This document shows, piece after piece, positions 9,747 through 18,464 of a DNA stretch of 64,000 bases (the stretch's first letter is position 1; the number at the start of each line of letters is the position of its first letter). The position numbers and the translations under genes were made by a program. Under the pieces are notes generated by a model. That model saw nothing but the letters and a program-made list of their open reading frames with translations, was not told the origin of the DNA and searched no databases. The DNA is taken from the NCBI RefSeq assembly GCF_003390845.1, contig NZ_QMEK01000001.1, positions 1,674,001 to 1,738,000 of the forward strand, given 5' to 3'. This DNA comes from Tropicimonas sp. IMCC34043. Its GTDB lineage: Bacteria > Pseudomonadota > Alphaproteobacteria > Rhodobacterales > Rhodobacteraceae.

Positions 9747-10424
9747 ATGATTCCGACGACGCATCCTGATGACGCAACCATGGCCCGGATCGCGGCCGGC
9801 ATGTTGCTGGAGATCGGGGCGGTGCATTTCAACGCCAGAGAACCCTTCACGCTGGCCTCGGGCCTGCCCTCGCCGACCTATATCGACTGCCGCAAGCTGA
9901 TCTCCTATCCGCGCATCCGCGCCACGCTGATGGATTTCCTGACCGCCAAGGTCCTGCGCGAGGCGGGGTTCGAGGCCTTCACCAACATTGCGGGCGGCGA
10001 GACGGCGGGCATCCCCTTTGCCGCGCTGGTGGCCGAACGCATGGGCCTGCCCATGACCTATGTCCGCAAGAAGCCCAAGGGCTATGGCCGCAATGCCCGC
10101 ATCGAGGGCGTGATGGGCGAAGGCGACCGGGTGCTTCTGGTCGAGGACCTGACCACCGACGGCGGATCGAAGGTCAGCTTCGTCGATGCGATCCGCGAGA
10201 CCGGGGCCACATGCAACCACACGGCGGTGATCTTCTATTACGGCATCTTCCCGGAAACGGCCGAAACGCTCGGCGCGCTTGGCATCGGGCTGCATTATCT
10301 CTGCACCTGGCACGATGTGCTGGCCGAGGCGCGACGCCGCCACGCCTTCGATCCCGAGACGCTTTCCGAGGTCGAAGCCTTCCTGACCGACCCGCGGGCC
10401 TGGCAGGCCGCCCGCGGCCGGTGA
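9747..10424 (+). CDS. pyrE: Orotate phosphoribosyltransferase
   Basis: 225 residues from ATG at 9747, preceded by GAGGGGG; in-frame codons upstream run through the repeat and are not coding. PyrE converts orotate plus PRPP to OMP. The PRPP-binding loop is [14 protein letters not shown] (mid-protein), with the conserved [16 protein letters not shown] near the N-terminus and the flexible-loop lysines in [11 protein letters not shown]. It follows pyrC, so two steps of pyrimidine synthesis are linked. Confidence 0.96.
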   Translation: MIPTTHPDDATMARIAAGMLLEIGAVHFNAREPFTLASGLPSPTYIDCRKLISYPRIRATLMDFLTAKVLREAGFEAFTNIAGGETAGIPFAALVAERMGLPMTYVRKKPKGYGRNARIEGVMGEGDRVLLVEDLTTDGGSKVSFVDAIRETGATCNHTAVIFYYGIFPETAETLGALGIGLHYLCTWHDVLAEARRRHAFDPETLSEVEAFLTDPRAWQAARGR

Positions 10425-10435
10425 GAGCGACGATT

Positions 10436-10452
10436 CGCCGGAAAATCCGGCG
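10436..10452 (+). terminator. Weak hairpin after pyrE
   Basis: CGCCGG and CCGGCG pair around a GAAAAT-type loop 11 bp after the pyrE stop. There is no run of T after the stem, so it is only a weak terminator candidate. Confidence 0.3.
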
Positions 10453-10620
10453 CGGCGGCCCCGCAGCTCTGCCGCTTCCTTGGGCATCCGCGCATCGCCG
10501 ACGCGGGTCGGGGCCCGCTGCGGCGCGGCGGCAGTGGCCTTTTCCCCAGAGCGCCAATGCGCGTGCCAACTAAATATTGGATTTCTCAGACCGCTTGCCC
10601 CAATATGGGCCAAAATGCGA

Positions 10621-10650
10621 TCACCCACAGGCTATCCACAGGGTTATACA
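10621..10650 (+). promoter_or_regulatory. DnaA-box-like cluster upstream of dnaB
   Basis: Within 30 bp lie TCACCCACA (10621), CTATCCACA (10632) and GTTATACA (10643). The middle one differs by one base from the DnaA box TTATCCACA; the others are weaker. They end 60 bp before the dnaB start and could regulate dnaB. No AT-rich unwinding region or larger box array is visible, so this is not proposed as an origin. Confidence 0.3.
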
Positions 10651-10709
10651 TTTTGACCCTGCCGATCGGCTCTGGCTATGACCGCGGGAACAAATAACGG
10701 GCAGCGAAA

Positions 10710-12236
10710 ATGAACGACGTGATGGCACTCCGGGGGGCCGCGACGGGACTGGCAGCACAGGCGACCGCGGGCAGTGACGGCAAGGGGATAGAAGATCTCC
10801 TGCCGCACAACATCGAGGCCGAGCAGCAGCTGCTGGGCGCGATCCTGACCAACAACGATATCTACGACAGGGTCGCGTCCATTCTTTCGGCCGAACATTT
10901 CTTCGACCCCGTTCATGCCCGCATCTATGAGGTTGCGAGCACCCGGATCGTCAAGAACATGCAGGCGACCCCGGTGACGCTGAAATCCTTCCTCGAGGAT
11001 GACGCCGGGCTGCGCGAACTTGGCGGGCCGGCCTATCTGGCCAAGCTTGCGGGCGCTGCGATCGCAAGCTTTGCGGCCCGCGACTATGCCCAGATCGTCT
11101 ATGACCTGGCGATCCGGCGCGAGCTGATCGCGCTCGGCCGCGACATCTCGGCGAAGGCCGCCAATGTCGATGTCGCCTCGGAACCCAAGGCACAGATCGT
11201 CGAGGCGGAACAGGCGCTTTACAAGCTCGGCGAGGACGGCCGCACCGAACAGGGGTTCCAGAGCTTTCTGCGCGCGGTCACCGACGCGGTCGAGGTCGCC
11301 TATGCCGCCTATCAGCGTGACGGCGGGCTGGCAGGGCTCTCGACCGGGCTCGACGATCTGGACAAGAAGCTTGGCGGCCTGCACCGCTCGGACCTGCTGA
11401 TCCTTGCCGGGCGTCCCTCGATGGGCAAGACCTCGCTTGCGACCAACATCGCCTTCAACATCGCGAAATCCTATCGCCGTGGCACCCTGCCCGATGGCAG
11501 CGAAGGCACCGTGAACGGCGGTGTCGTCGGCTTCTTCTCGCTCGAGATGTCGGCCGAACAGCTGGCCGCGCGGGTCTTGTCCGAGGCCGCCGAAGTGCCG
11601 AGCGAACAGATCCGCCGCGGCGACATGACCGAAGAGGAGTTCCGCCGCTTCGTCTCGGCCGCCAAGACGCTCGAGGCTTGCCCGCTTTACATCGACGATA
11701 CCCCCGCGGTGCCGATCAGCCAGCTCGCTGCCCGCGCCCGCCGGCTGAAGCGGACCCACGGGCTCGACGTGCTGTTCGTCGACTACCTGCAGCTGGTGCG
11801 GCCCGCCTCGGCCAAGGACAACCGCGTCAATGAGGTGTCCGAGATCACGCAAGGATTGAAGGCCATCGCCAAGGAACTCGACATCCCGGTCGTGGCGCTG
11901 TCGCAGCTGTCGCGCCAGGTCGAGAACCGCGACGACAAGCGCCCGCAGTTGTCGGACCTGCGCGAGTCGGGCTCGATCGAACAGGACGCCGACGTGGTGA
12001 TGTTCGTCTACCGCGGCGAGTACTACAAGGAACGCGAGAAGCCCTCCGAGGACAACCTCGAGGCGATGGCAAAGTGGCAGGAAGACATGGAACGCCAGCA
12101 CGGCCGCGCCGAGGTCATCATCGGCAAGCAGCGTCACGGCCCGATCGGCAATGTCGAGCTGAGCTTCGAGGGCCGGTTCACCCGCTTCGGCAACCTCGTG
12201 CAGGCCTGGCAGCAGGGCGCGGTCGAGGGATATTGA
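10710..12236 (+). CDS. dnaB: Replicative DNA helicase DnaB
   Basis: 508 residues. The N-terminal DnaB domain (PHNIEAEQQLLGAILTNN, HFFDPVHARIYE) is followed by a linker and a RecA-like ATPase with Walker A AGRPSMGKTSLA, Walker B VLFVDYLQLV, the sensor stretch ALSQLSRQVENRDDKRP and the DLRESGSIEQDADV motif. It unwinds DNA at the replication fork as a hexamer. ATG at 10710 follows GGGCAGCG. Two short low-homology inserts in the ATPase region (YRRGTLPDGSEGTVNGG) are common in alphaproteobacterial DnaB. No intein is present. Confidence 0.97.
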   Translation: MNDVMALRGAATGLAAQATAGSDGKGIEDLLPHNIEAEQQLLGAILTNNDIYDRVASILSAEHFFDPVHARIYEVASTRIVKNMQATPVTLKSFLEDDAGLRELGGPAYLAKLAGAAIASFAARDYAQIVYDLAIRRELIALGRDISAKAANVDVASEPKAQIVEAEQALYKLGEDGRTEQGFQSFLRAVTDAVEVAYAAYQRDGGLAGLSTGLDDLDKKLGGLHRSDLLILAGRPSMGKTSLATNIAFNIAKSYRRGTLPDGSEGTVNGGVVGFFSLEMSAEQLAARVLSEAAEVPSEQIRRGDMTEEEFRRFVSAAKTLEACPLYIDDTPAVPISQLAARARRLKRTHGLDVLFVDYLQLVRPASAKDNRVNEVSEITQGLKAIAKELDIPVVALSQLSRQVENRDDKRPQLSDLRESGSIEQDADVVMFVYRGEYYKEREKPSEDNLEAMAKWQEDMERQHGRAEVIIGKQRHGPIGNVELSFEGRFTRFGNLVQAWQQGAVEGY

Positions 12237-12243
12237 GGCACGG

Positions 12244-12263
12244 GCGCGCCGTCTGAGGCGCGC
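12244..12263 (+). terminator. GC-rich hairpin after dnaB
   Basis: GCGCGCC and GGCGCGC pair perfectly around the loop GTCTGA, 8 bp after the dnaB stop. No T-run follows. The remaining ~250 bp to alr show no gene I can support. Confidence 0.45.
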
Positions 12264-12513
12264 TCGTCCCGCCGGGCAACCGGGACACGCCACAGCCCCG
12301 TGGCGAAACCACCCCCCGCCTATGGCGTCTTCGGTCGCAAGACCGGAGACCGGAGAGCGTCGCGCGGCGACGGCAGCGCCGCCCGAGCCCGGCGCTTGCC
12401 CGCAGTCCTTCCAAACCGCTCCGGGCCGCCCCGGGCCGCCGCATCCGCCGCCACAACCCCGCCTTGCACCGCTTTCCCCTTGACGTCCCGCGCCGGATTG
12501 TCAGAACCGTGCC

Positions 12514-13566
12514 ATGGCTACCGGTACAATCACCATCGACCTCGATGCCCTCGCCGCGAACTGGCAAGCGCTCGACCGCATATCATCCGCCGCGACCGAA
12601 ACCGGCGCAGTCGTCAAGGCCGACGGCTATGGCCTTGGCTCGGCCCGGGTCGCCCGGGCGCTGGCCCGCGCCGGGGCGCGCAGCTTCTTCGTCGCGGTGG
12701 CCGAGGAAGGTGCCGCGGTGCGCCAGGCGCTGGGGCGCGGTCCCGCAATCTACGTGCTCGGCGGCCACATGGCTGGCGACACCGAGATGATCGGCGATCT
12801 CGACCTGATCCCGCTGTTGAATTCCATCGACCAGTTGACCCGCCATTTCGAGGCGCTGCCGGGCCATTCCTTCGGCATCCAGCTCGACACCGGGATGAAC
12901 CGGCTCGGGCTCGAACCCGGCGAATGGGCGGCGGTCGCAGAACTCGCGCTGCCCCAGGGACCGAAGCTTCTGATGAGCCATCTGGCCAGCGCCGACGAGC
13001 CCGACAGCCCGCAGAACGCCGACCAGCTCGCCGCCTTCCACCACATGACCGACGGCATCGGTGTGCCGCGCTCGCTTTCGGCCACGGGCGGCATCCTGCT
13101 CGGCCCCGCGTATCACTTCGACCTCACCCGCCCCGGTATCGGCCTTTACGGCGGGCTGCCCTTTGCCGGGGCTACCGGCGTGGTCACGCTGTCGCTGCCG
13201 GTGATCCAGACCCGCCTCGTCGCCCCGGGCGAGAAGGTGGGCTATAACGCCACCTGGCAGGCCGACACCGAAACGCTGATCGCGACTGTCGCCGCGGGCT
13301 ATGCCGACGGATTGTTCCGGACGCTGTCGAACAACGCCACATTCTACGCCGAAGGCACGCCCTGCCCGCTGGTTGGCCGGGTCTCGATGGATCTGATCAC
13401 CGTCGACATCGGCGGGCTGAACCATATCCCGTCCAGCCTCGATCTGATCTGCGCCGAACAGGGCGTCGACGATCTGGCGCGCGCGGCGGGCACCATCGGC
13501 TACGAGGTCCTGACCTCGCTCGGAGCCCGCTATCTGCGGCAGAGCATCGGCGGGGCTCCGGCGTGA
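12514..13566 (+). CDS. alr: Alanine racemase
   Basis: 350 residues. This PLP enzyme makes D-alanine for peptidoglycan. The PLP-lysine motif is [11 protein letters not shown] (residues ~31-41; usually KADAYG), the substrate-site region is DTGMNRLGL, the catalytic tyrosine is in EKVGYNATW, and the C-terminal domain carries [12 protein letters not shown]. The stop overlaps the GTG start of the permease gene (GTGA), so alr and the ABC pair are probably one operon. Confidence 0.96.
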   Translation: MATGTITIDLDALAANWQALDRISSAATETGAVVKADGYGLGSARVARALARAGARSFFVAVAEEGAAVRQALGRGPAIYVLGGHMAGDTEMIGDLDLIPLLNSIDQLTRHFEALPGHSFGIQLDTGMNRLGLEPGEWAAVAELALPQGPKLLMSHLASADEPDSPQNADQLAAFHHMTDGIGVPRSLSATGGILLGPAYHFDLTRPGIGLYGGLPFAGATGVVTLSLPVIQTRLVAPGEKVGYNATWQADTETLIATVAAGYADGLFRTLSNNATFYAEGTPCPLVGRVSMDLITVDIGGLNHIPSSLDLICAEQGVDDLARAAGTIGYEVLTSLGARYLRQSIGGAPA

Positions 13567-14354
13567 ACGCAGCCATCCTGACCCGGCCCCTTGCCGCACT
13601 CGGTCGCCCGGTGCTGGCCGGGCTCGGCGCGCTCGGGCGGGTTGTGCTCTATACGCTCGCGGTGGTGTCGCACCTGGTCCGCCCGCCGTTCTATTTCCGC
13701 GAATTCGCCCGGGCGCTGCTGTCGATCGGCTGGCTTTCGCTGCCCGTCGTCGGGTTGACCGCGGTGTTCACCGGCGGCGCGCTGGCGCTGCAGATCTATG
13801 CCGGCGGCTCGCGGTTCAGCGCCGAATCGGTGGTGCCCGCCATTGTCGCCATCGGCATGGTGCGCGAACTCGGTCCCGTGCTCGGCGCGCTCATGGTCGC
13901 GGCCCGCGTCGCCTCCTCGATCGCGGCCGAGATCGGCACCATGAAGGTGACCGAACAGATCGACGCACTGGTCACGCTCTCGACCGACCCGCTGAAATAC
14001 CTCGCCACGCCGCGGGTTCTGGCCGCCACGCTGTCGCTGCCGGTGCTGGTCGCAGTGGGCGATGCCATCGGCATCATGGGCGGCTGGCTGGTCGGCACCT
14101 CGCGGCTCGGCTTCAACTCGTCGGTCTATCTCACCAACACGGCCGATTTCCTCGAACCCTGGGACGTGACCTCGGGCCTGCTCAAGGGGGCGGTCTTCGG
14201 CTTCATCATCGCGCTCATGGGCTGCTATCACGGCATGAACTCCGGCCGCGGCGCCCAGGGCGTCGGCAAGGCGACAAAACAGGCCGTGGTCATGGCCTCG
14301 GTGCTGATCCTCGCCTCCAATTACCTCCTGACCGAGATCTTCTTTTCCGCATGA
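13563..14354 (+). CDS. MlaE-type ABC transporter permease
   Basis: 263 residues with several membrane helices. MlaE signatures are [48 protein letters not shown], and the coupling-helix region with [14 protein letters not shown] and [12 protein letters not shown]. It is the inner-membrane permease of a retrograde phospholipid (Mla-type) importer. The start is GTG at 13563, overlapping the alr stop, and its own stop overlaps the next ATG (ATGA). The substrate-binding MlaD partner is not in this cluster. Confidence 0.9.
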   Translation: MNAAILTRPLAALGRPVLAGLGALGRVVLYTLAVVSHLVRPPFYFREFARALLSIGWLSLPVVGLTAVFTGGALALQIYAGGSRFSAESVVPAIVAIGMVRELGPVLGALMVAARVASSIAAEIGTMKVTEQIDALVTLSTDPLKYLATPRVLAATLSLPVLVAVGDAIGIMGGWLVGTSRLGFNSSVYLTNTADFLEPWDVTSGLLKGAVFGFIIALMGCYHGMNSGRGAQGVGKATKQAVVMASVLILASNYLLTEIFFSA

Positions 14355-15097
14355 TCAAACTCGACAACGTCCACAAGGCCTTCGGTGGCAAGAAGGTTCT
14401 GCGCGGTGTCACCCTCGAGGTGCCGCAGGGCGAAAGCATGGTCATCATCGGCGGATCCGGCACCGGCAAGTCGGTGACGCTGAAATGCATCCTCGGCCTC
14501 GTCGAGCCCGACGCAGGCACCATCGTCGTCGCCGGCCAACGCATGGGCCGCGGCGACCGCGAGGCGTTCCTGTCCCGCTTCGGCATGCTGTTCCAGGGGG
14601 CCGCCCTGTTCGACAGCCTGCCGGTCTGGCAAAACGTCGCCTTCCGCCTGTTGCGCGGCCACCAGAAACGCCCACATTCCGAGGCCCGCGCCATCGCGAT
14701 CGAGAAACTGCGCCGCGTCGGACTCGGCCCCGAGACCGCCGATCTGTTCCCGGCCGAGCTTTCGGGCGGCATGCAGAAGCGCGTCGGCCTGGCCCGCGCG
14801 ATTGCCGCGGATCCCTCGATCATCTTCTTCGACGAACCGACGACCGGACTCGACCCGATCATGGCCGGCGTGATCAACGACCTGATCCGCGAGATCGTGG
14901 TCGAGATGGGAGCAACCGCCATCACCATCACCCACGACATGTCGAGCGTCCGCGCCATCGCCGACGACGTCGCCATGCTGCACGACGGGGTGATCAAATG
15001 GACCGGCACCGTGGGCGAGATGGACGGTTGCGACGATCCCTATGTGCAGCAGTTCATCCACGGCCGCGCCGAAGGCCCGATCGAGACCCTGCGCTGA
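14351..15097 (+). CDS. MlaF-type ABC transporter ATP-binding protein
   Basis: 248 residues. Walker A is IGGSGTGKSVTLKC (~residues 38-51), the Q-loop is FGMLFQGAALFDSLPVWQNV (the 'GALFDS' stretch is typical of Mla ATPases), the signature is LSGGMQKRVGLARAIA, Walker B is IIFFDEPTTGLDPI, and the H-loop is ITHDMSS. It powers the permease encoded immediately upstream with a 4-bp overlap. Confidence 0.92.
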   Translation: MIKLDNVHKAFGGKKVLRGVTLEVPQGESMVIIGGSGTGKSVTLKCILGLVEPDAGTIVVAGQRMGRGDREAFLSRFGMLFQGAALFDSLPVWQNVAFRLLRGHQKRPHSEARAIAIEKLRRVGLGPETADLFPAELSGGMQKRVGLARAIAADPSIIFFDEPTTGLDPIMAGVINDLIREIVVEMGATAITITHDMSSVRAIADDVAMLHDGVIKWTGTVGEMDGCDDPYVQQFIHGRAEGPIETLR

Positions 15098-15148
15098 CGC
15101 GCCCTGTCGCGCCGACGCCCGTCGCGCCCCCCGAATACCTGCGCGCGC

Positions 15149-15219
15149 CCGATCTTCTTCTGTTCGGAAATATCCCGGGGGAGTCGCGGCCCCGGTCGCG
15201 ACGGGGGCAGCGCCCCCAC
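15149..15219 (-). repeat. Dispersed intergenic repeat, copy 2
   Basis: On the minus strand this reads GGGGGCGCTGCCCCC, a GTCGCGACC arm, CTCCCCCGGGATATTTCC and GAACAGAAGAAG. That is the same order as copy 3 (54207-54278); copy 1 (9692-9740) has the tail part. The GGGGGCGCTGCCCCC part is itself a hairpin. The block fills most of the 250-bp gap between the ABC pair and the LOG gene. Confidence 0.55.
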
Positions 15220-15350
15220 CTCTGCCAGCCTCTCCGCACCCCCACGGTACGGCCAGAGGGACCACCACATCGCGGCATCCCGTGCCTTGAGCCGCCCGCC
15301 GCTGCCCTGTATCACGACCCACGGTTCCCGCGTCTTCAAGGTCTCGCCCC

Positions 15351-15926
15351 ATGTCCCAACCGTTTTCCGTCTGTGTCTATTGCGGCTCGCGCGACGGCGT
15401 CGTGCCCTCCTATGCCGATGCCGCCGAACTGCTCGGCGTTTCCATCGCGGCCGAAGGCTGGCGGCTCATCTATGGCGCGGGCGACATCGGGTTGATGGGG
15501 CGGGTGGCGCGCAGCGCCCAGGCCGGCGGTGGCAACACCTTCGGGGTAATCCCGGTGCACCTGTTCGAGCGCGAGGTCGGCAAGCGCGATCTCTCGACCT
15601 TCATCGTCACCGAGACGATGCACGAGCGCAAGAAGGTCATGTTCATGAACGCCGACGCCATCGTGGTACTGCCGGGCGGCGCCGGCAGCCTCGATGAGTT
15701 CTTCGAGGCGCTGACCTGGGCGCAACTCGGGCTTCATGCCAAGCCGATCGTGCTGCTCGACATCGCCGGCTACTGGGCGCCACTGATCACGCTGCTCGAC
15801 CATGTCGTGGCCCAGGGCTTTGCCGAGAAGTCGGTGCTCGATTTCGTTCAGACAGTGCCCGACGTCCCGGCGCTGCTCGCGCTGCTGCGGAGTGCCGCCT
15901 CGGCGCGCAGCGTGCTGACCGAATAA
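15351..15926 (+). CDS. LOG-family protein (putative nucleotide 5'-monophosphate nucleosidase)
   Basis: 191 residues with a Rossmann-like fold: VCVYCGSRDG at the N-terminus, YGAGDIGLMG, and the active-site motif PGGAGSLDEFFE (family consensus PGGxGTxxE; here Ser replaces Thr) preceded by MHERKKVMF. LOG-type enzymes release adenine-type bases from nucleoside monophosphates (cytokinin riboside 5'-monophosphate phosphoribohydrolase activity in characterised members). The last 79 bp overlap the 3' end of the opposing permease gene. Confidence 0.88.
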   Translation: MSQPFSVCVYCGSRDGVVPSYADAAELLGVSIAAEGWRLIYGAGDIGLMGRVARSAQAGGGNTFGVIPVHLFEREVGKRDLSTFIVTETMHERKKVMFMNADAIVVLPGGAGSLDEFFEALTWAQLGLHAKPIVLLDIAGYWAPLITLLDHVVAQGFAEKSVLDFVQTVPDVPALLALLRSAASARSVLTE

Positions 15927-16753
15927 AGCGCCAGCGCCAGCCAGATCAGGCCAAAGGCGGCGGCGTGCCAGAGCGTGAAGAACTCGCGAAAGATCAGTGT
16001 CGCAACAAGGAATTGAAGCGTCGGGTTCAAGTACTGTATCAACCCCACGCTGGCCATCGGCAGACGCTGCGCGGCAAACGAGAACAACAGCAGCGGCACG
16101 CCGGTAAACACGACCCCGGCAAGCACCAGCAGCGCCATGTCGCCCGGGGACGGCAGCGGCCGGCCCGACACAAGATCCCCGCCCAGCCAGAACAGCGCCA
16201 GCGGCGCCAGCAGCGTCGCCTCGGCCGCAACCGAGACCATGCCGCCGGCCCGTACCCCCTTCTTGATCAGGCCATACAGCCCGAAGGTCGTGGCAAGGAT
16301 CAGCGCGATCCCCGGCGCCACGCCAAGCCCCAGCGTCAGCAGCGCCACGGCAAGCCCGGCCAGCGCCACCGCAATCCATTGCACCGCCGCCAGCCGCTCG
16401 CGATAGACCACCGCGCCCAGCAGCACCGCAACCAGCGGAAAGATGAAATATCCAAGGCTCGCCTGGATCGCGTGCCCGTTCTGCACCGCCAGCACGAAGA
16501 CGAACCAGTTGGTCGAGATCATCGCCGCCGCACCCGCCACCCGCAGCGGGCTGAACCGCAGCAGCGCCGCAATCTCGCCCAGCCGGCCCCGGGAACCGAG
16601 GACCAGCGCGAAGAAGACCAGCGTCCACAACATGCGCCAGGCCACGACATCGCCCGGCGCCACGGCCGAAAGCTGCCGGAACAGCAGCGGGCTCAATCCC
16701 CAGATGCAGCTTGCCGTGCCCATCGCCAGCAGGCCGCGCCGTGCCTCGCTCAT
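15848..16753 (-). CDS. RarD-like EamA-family permease
   Basis: About 301 residues from ATG at 16753 (MSEARRGLLAMG); the longer open frame upstream is not membrane-like. Ten hydrophobic helices are visible. RarD hallmarks are SCIWGLSPLLFRQL, VAWRMLWTLVFF, LAVQNGHAIQASLGYFIFPL and VGLIQYLNPTLQFLVA. RarD proteins are exporters of uncertain substrate (the E. coli name comes from chloramphenicol sensitivity). The C-terminal ~26 codons overlap the LOG gene coming from the other strand. Confidence 0.88.
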   Translation of the reverse strand: MSEARRGLLAMGTASCIWGLSPLLFRQLSAVAPGDVVAWRMLWTLVFFALVLGSRGRLGEIAALLRFSPLRVAGAAAMISTNWFVFVLAVQNGHAIQASLGYFIFPLVAVLLGAVVYRERLAAVQWIAVALAGLAVALLTLGLGVAPGIALILATTFGLYGLIKKGVRAGGMVSVAAEATLLAPLALFWLGGDLVSGRPLPSPGDMALLVLAGVVFTGVPLLLFSFAAQRLPMASVGLIQYLNPTLQFLVATLIFREFFTLWHAAAFGLIWLALALYSVSTLRAEAALRSSASSAGTSGTV

Positions 16754-16943
16754 TCCCTGCCCCGATCCAGATCCGGCCGCCGGCCCCACAGCCGTCCCGA
16801 TCCGCAGACAAAAGGCCCGAAGCCGTCCGAGGTCAAGCACCGAGGCGCGGGATGCCTTGCCCCGCCGCCCCACGCTCGCCGCCACCCCGCATCCGGGATA
16901 AAGGCCGAAACCTCGGTCCTTTGGGAAACACACCTGCAAAACG

Positions 16944-16980
16944 CAAAACACCCCGCGGCCCATTCCGGAACCGCGGGGTG
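16944..16980 (-). terminator. Rho-independent terminator of sodB
   Basis: On the minus strand, a perfect 10-bp stem (CACCCCGCGG / CCGCGGGGTG) with a 12-nt loop is followed by TTTTGCGTTTT. It lies 34 bp after the sodB stop. Confidence 0.85.
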
Positions 16981-17013
16981 CATCCAGTCAGGATTGCAGG
17001 ACGACGCCTGCGA

Positions 17014-17613
17014 TCACATCCGCGAAGCGACGTTTTCCCAGTTGACCAGCTTGTCGAGGAAGTTCGACAGGTAGGCGGGACGCTTGTTGCGGAAGTCGAT
17101 GTAATAGGAATGTTCCCACACGTCGCAGCCCAGCAGCGCGGTCTGGCCGAAGCAGAGCGGGTTGACCCCGTTCTCGGTCTTGGTGACCTTCAGGCTGCCA
17201 TCGGTGTCCTTCACCAGCCAGCACCAGCCCGAGCCGAACTGCCCGGCGCCTGCGGCGGCAAAGGCCTCCTTGAACTTGTCGATGGCGCCAAAGGACTCGA
17301 CCAGCGCCTTTTCCAGCTCGCCCGGCATCGCGGTGCCGCCCGGACCCATCATCTCCCAGAACTGGGTGTGGTTCCAGTGCTGCGACGCATTGTTGAAGAT
17401 GCCGTTCTGGGCAACGGCGCCCTTGTCATAGGTGCCGACGACGATCTCTTCGACCGACTTGCCTTCCCACTCGGTGCCGGCAATCAGCTTGTTGCCGTTG
17501 TCGACATAAGCCTTGTGGTGAAGGTCATGGTGATATTCCAGCGTTTCCTTGCTCATGCCCTGGGCTGCAAGCGCATCGTGGGCATAGGGAAGGTCGGGAA
17601 GTTCGAAGGCCAT
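17014..17613 (-). CDS. sodB: Iron superoxide dismutase
   Basis: 199 residues. It dismutates superoxide in the cytoplasm. Metal ligands are visible as His in YHHDLHHKAYV (N-terminal), His in NHTQFWEMM, and Asp/His in CDVWEHSYYIDFRNKR. The stretch FNNASQHWNHTQFW and Gln/Gly positions AGAGQFGSGW favour the Fe type over Mn, although mixed specificity cannot be excluded. A strong terminator follows, so the gene is likely monocistronic. Confidence 0.95.
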   Translation of the reverse strand: MAFELPDLPYAHDALAAQGMSKETLEYHHDLHHKAYVDNGNKLIAGTEWEGKSVEEIVVGTYDKGAVAQNGIFNNASQHWNHTQFWEMMGPGGTAMPGELEKALVESFGAIDKFKEAFAAAGAGQFGSGWCWLVKDTDGSLKVTKTENGVNPLCFGQTALLGCDVWEHSYYIDFRNKRPAYLSNFLDKLVNWENVASRM

Positions 17614-17745
17614 GGGGCTAATCCTTGTTTTCGGCGTTTCTCCTGCCCCTGTATCTGAAGGCGGTCCGGCAATACGTCAAGGCTCGGGCGGCAAAGTGGC
17701 ACCCCGGGCCAGAGGCGCGACCGGCGCCGGCCCCGGCCGCAAAGC

Positions 17746-18246
17746 TCACTGCAGATAGGCGAGGAAGAACAGATCGCCAAAGCCCCATTGCAGGGTCGCA
17801 AGGGTCAGCAGGGCGGTGTTCAGCATGCCCCAGCGGCCGGCGCTGCCGCGCAACTGGTCGAACTTGCGCTCTTCGGTCAGGAAGTCGATCACATAGCCCC
17901 TGCGCGGAATGTCGCGCGGATCGGCGCCGGCCTTCAGCTGCTCCATCTCGACCCCGAATTCGTGCAACAGCCGCTCGACCGTCCGCTGGCGCGACAATTC
18001 GATCCGGGTCAGCCGGTCGGTAAACAGCAGCACCGCAACCGCCGAACCGAGCGATCCGAAGCGCTGGAACATCGACGCGTCACCGACGTAGAAACTGGCG
18101 AGCGAGCCTGTGACCCAGACGCACAGCCCAAGCAGCGCCGTCGCCCTGCCGAACCGGTGGAGATAGCGCGTCACGCCCCGTGCGCCTGTCTGGTTTCCCG
18201 GGGCGTCCGGGAACGCCCGGGTGTGGTGCATGGCATCAAAACTCAT
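17746..18246 (-). CDS. Small membrane protein of unknown function
   Basis: About 166 residues starting MSFDAMHHTRAFPDAP; a slightly earlier ATG at 18261 is possible. The order is a soluble Arg-rich head, a membrane helix pair (ALLGLCVWVTGSLASFYV and GSLGSAVAVLLFTDRL), a charged cytoplasmic middle with heptad-like spacing (RTVERLLHEFGVEMEQLK), and a C-terminal helix (ALLTLATLQWGFGDLFFLAYL). I do not recognise the family. It is divergent from ccmI and transcribed alone. Confidence 0.7.
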   Translation of the reverse strand: MSFDAMHHTRAFPDAPGNQTGARGVTRYLHRFGRATALLGLCVWVTGSLASFYVGDASMFQRFGSLGSAVAVLLFTDRLTRIELSRQRTVERLLHEFGVEMEQLKAGADPRDIPRRGYVIDFLTEERKFDQLRGSAGRWGMLNTALLTLATLQWGFGDLFFLAYLQ

Positions 18247-18464
18247 TGCGGTCCCTTGCATGCGCGGCCCCCACGCAGTCAGGGGGCGTCGTCAGGATAC
18301 CAGCAGGCCGGCCGCCCATGCCAGCCCCGGCGACCGGGCCGCGACCCGGGATCGGCAAGTCCCTGCCGCAGGCTCGGCGGGTTGGCGCCCTGAAAGTGGG
18401 GGTTGCGCCCGCGGCGATTCCACATAAGTGGAAGGCACCCATGATCTGACACGAGTGAGGGCGC

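Noticed and set aside
10425-10709. Chromosomal replication origin upstream of dnaB
   Set aside because: Only one near-consensus DnaA box, no AT-rich unwinding element and no other origin-linked genes such as dnaA or hemE.
10644-12293. 549-codon minus-strand open frame
   Set aside because: Exact antisense shadow of dnaB; no family motifs.
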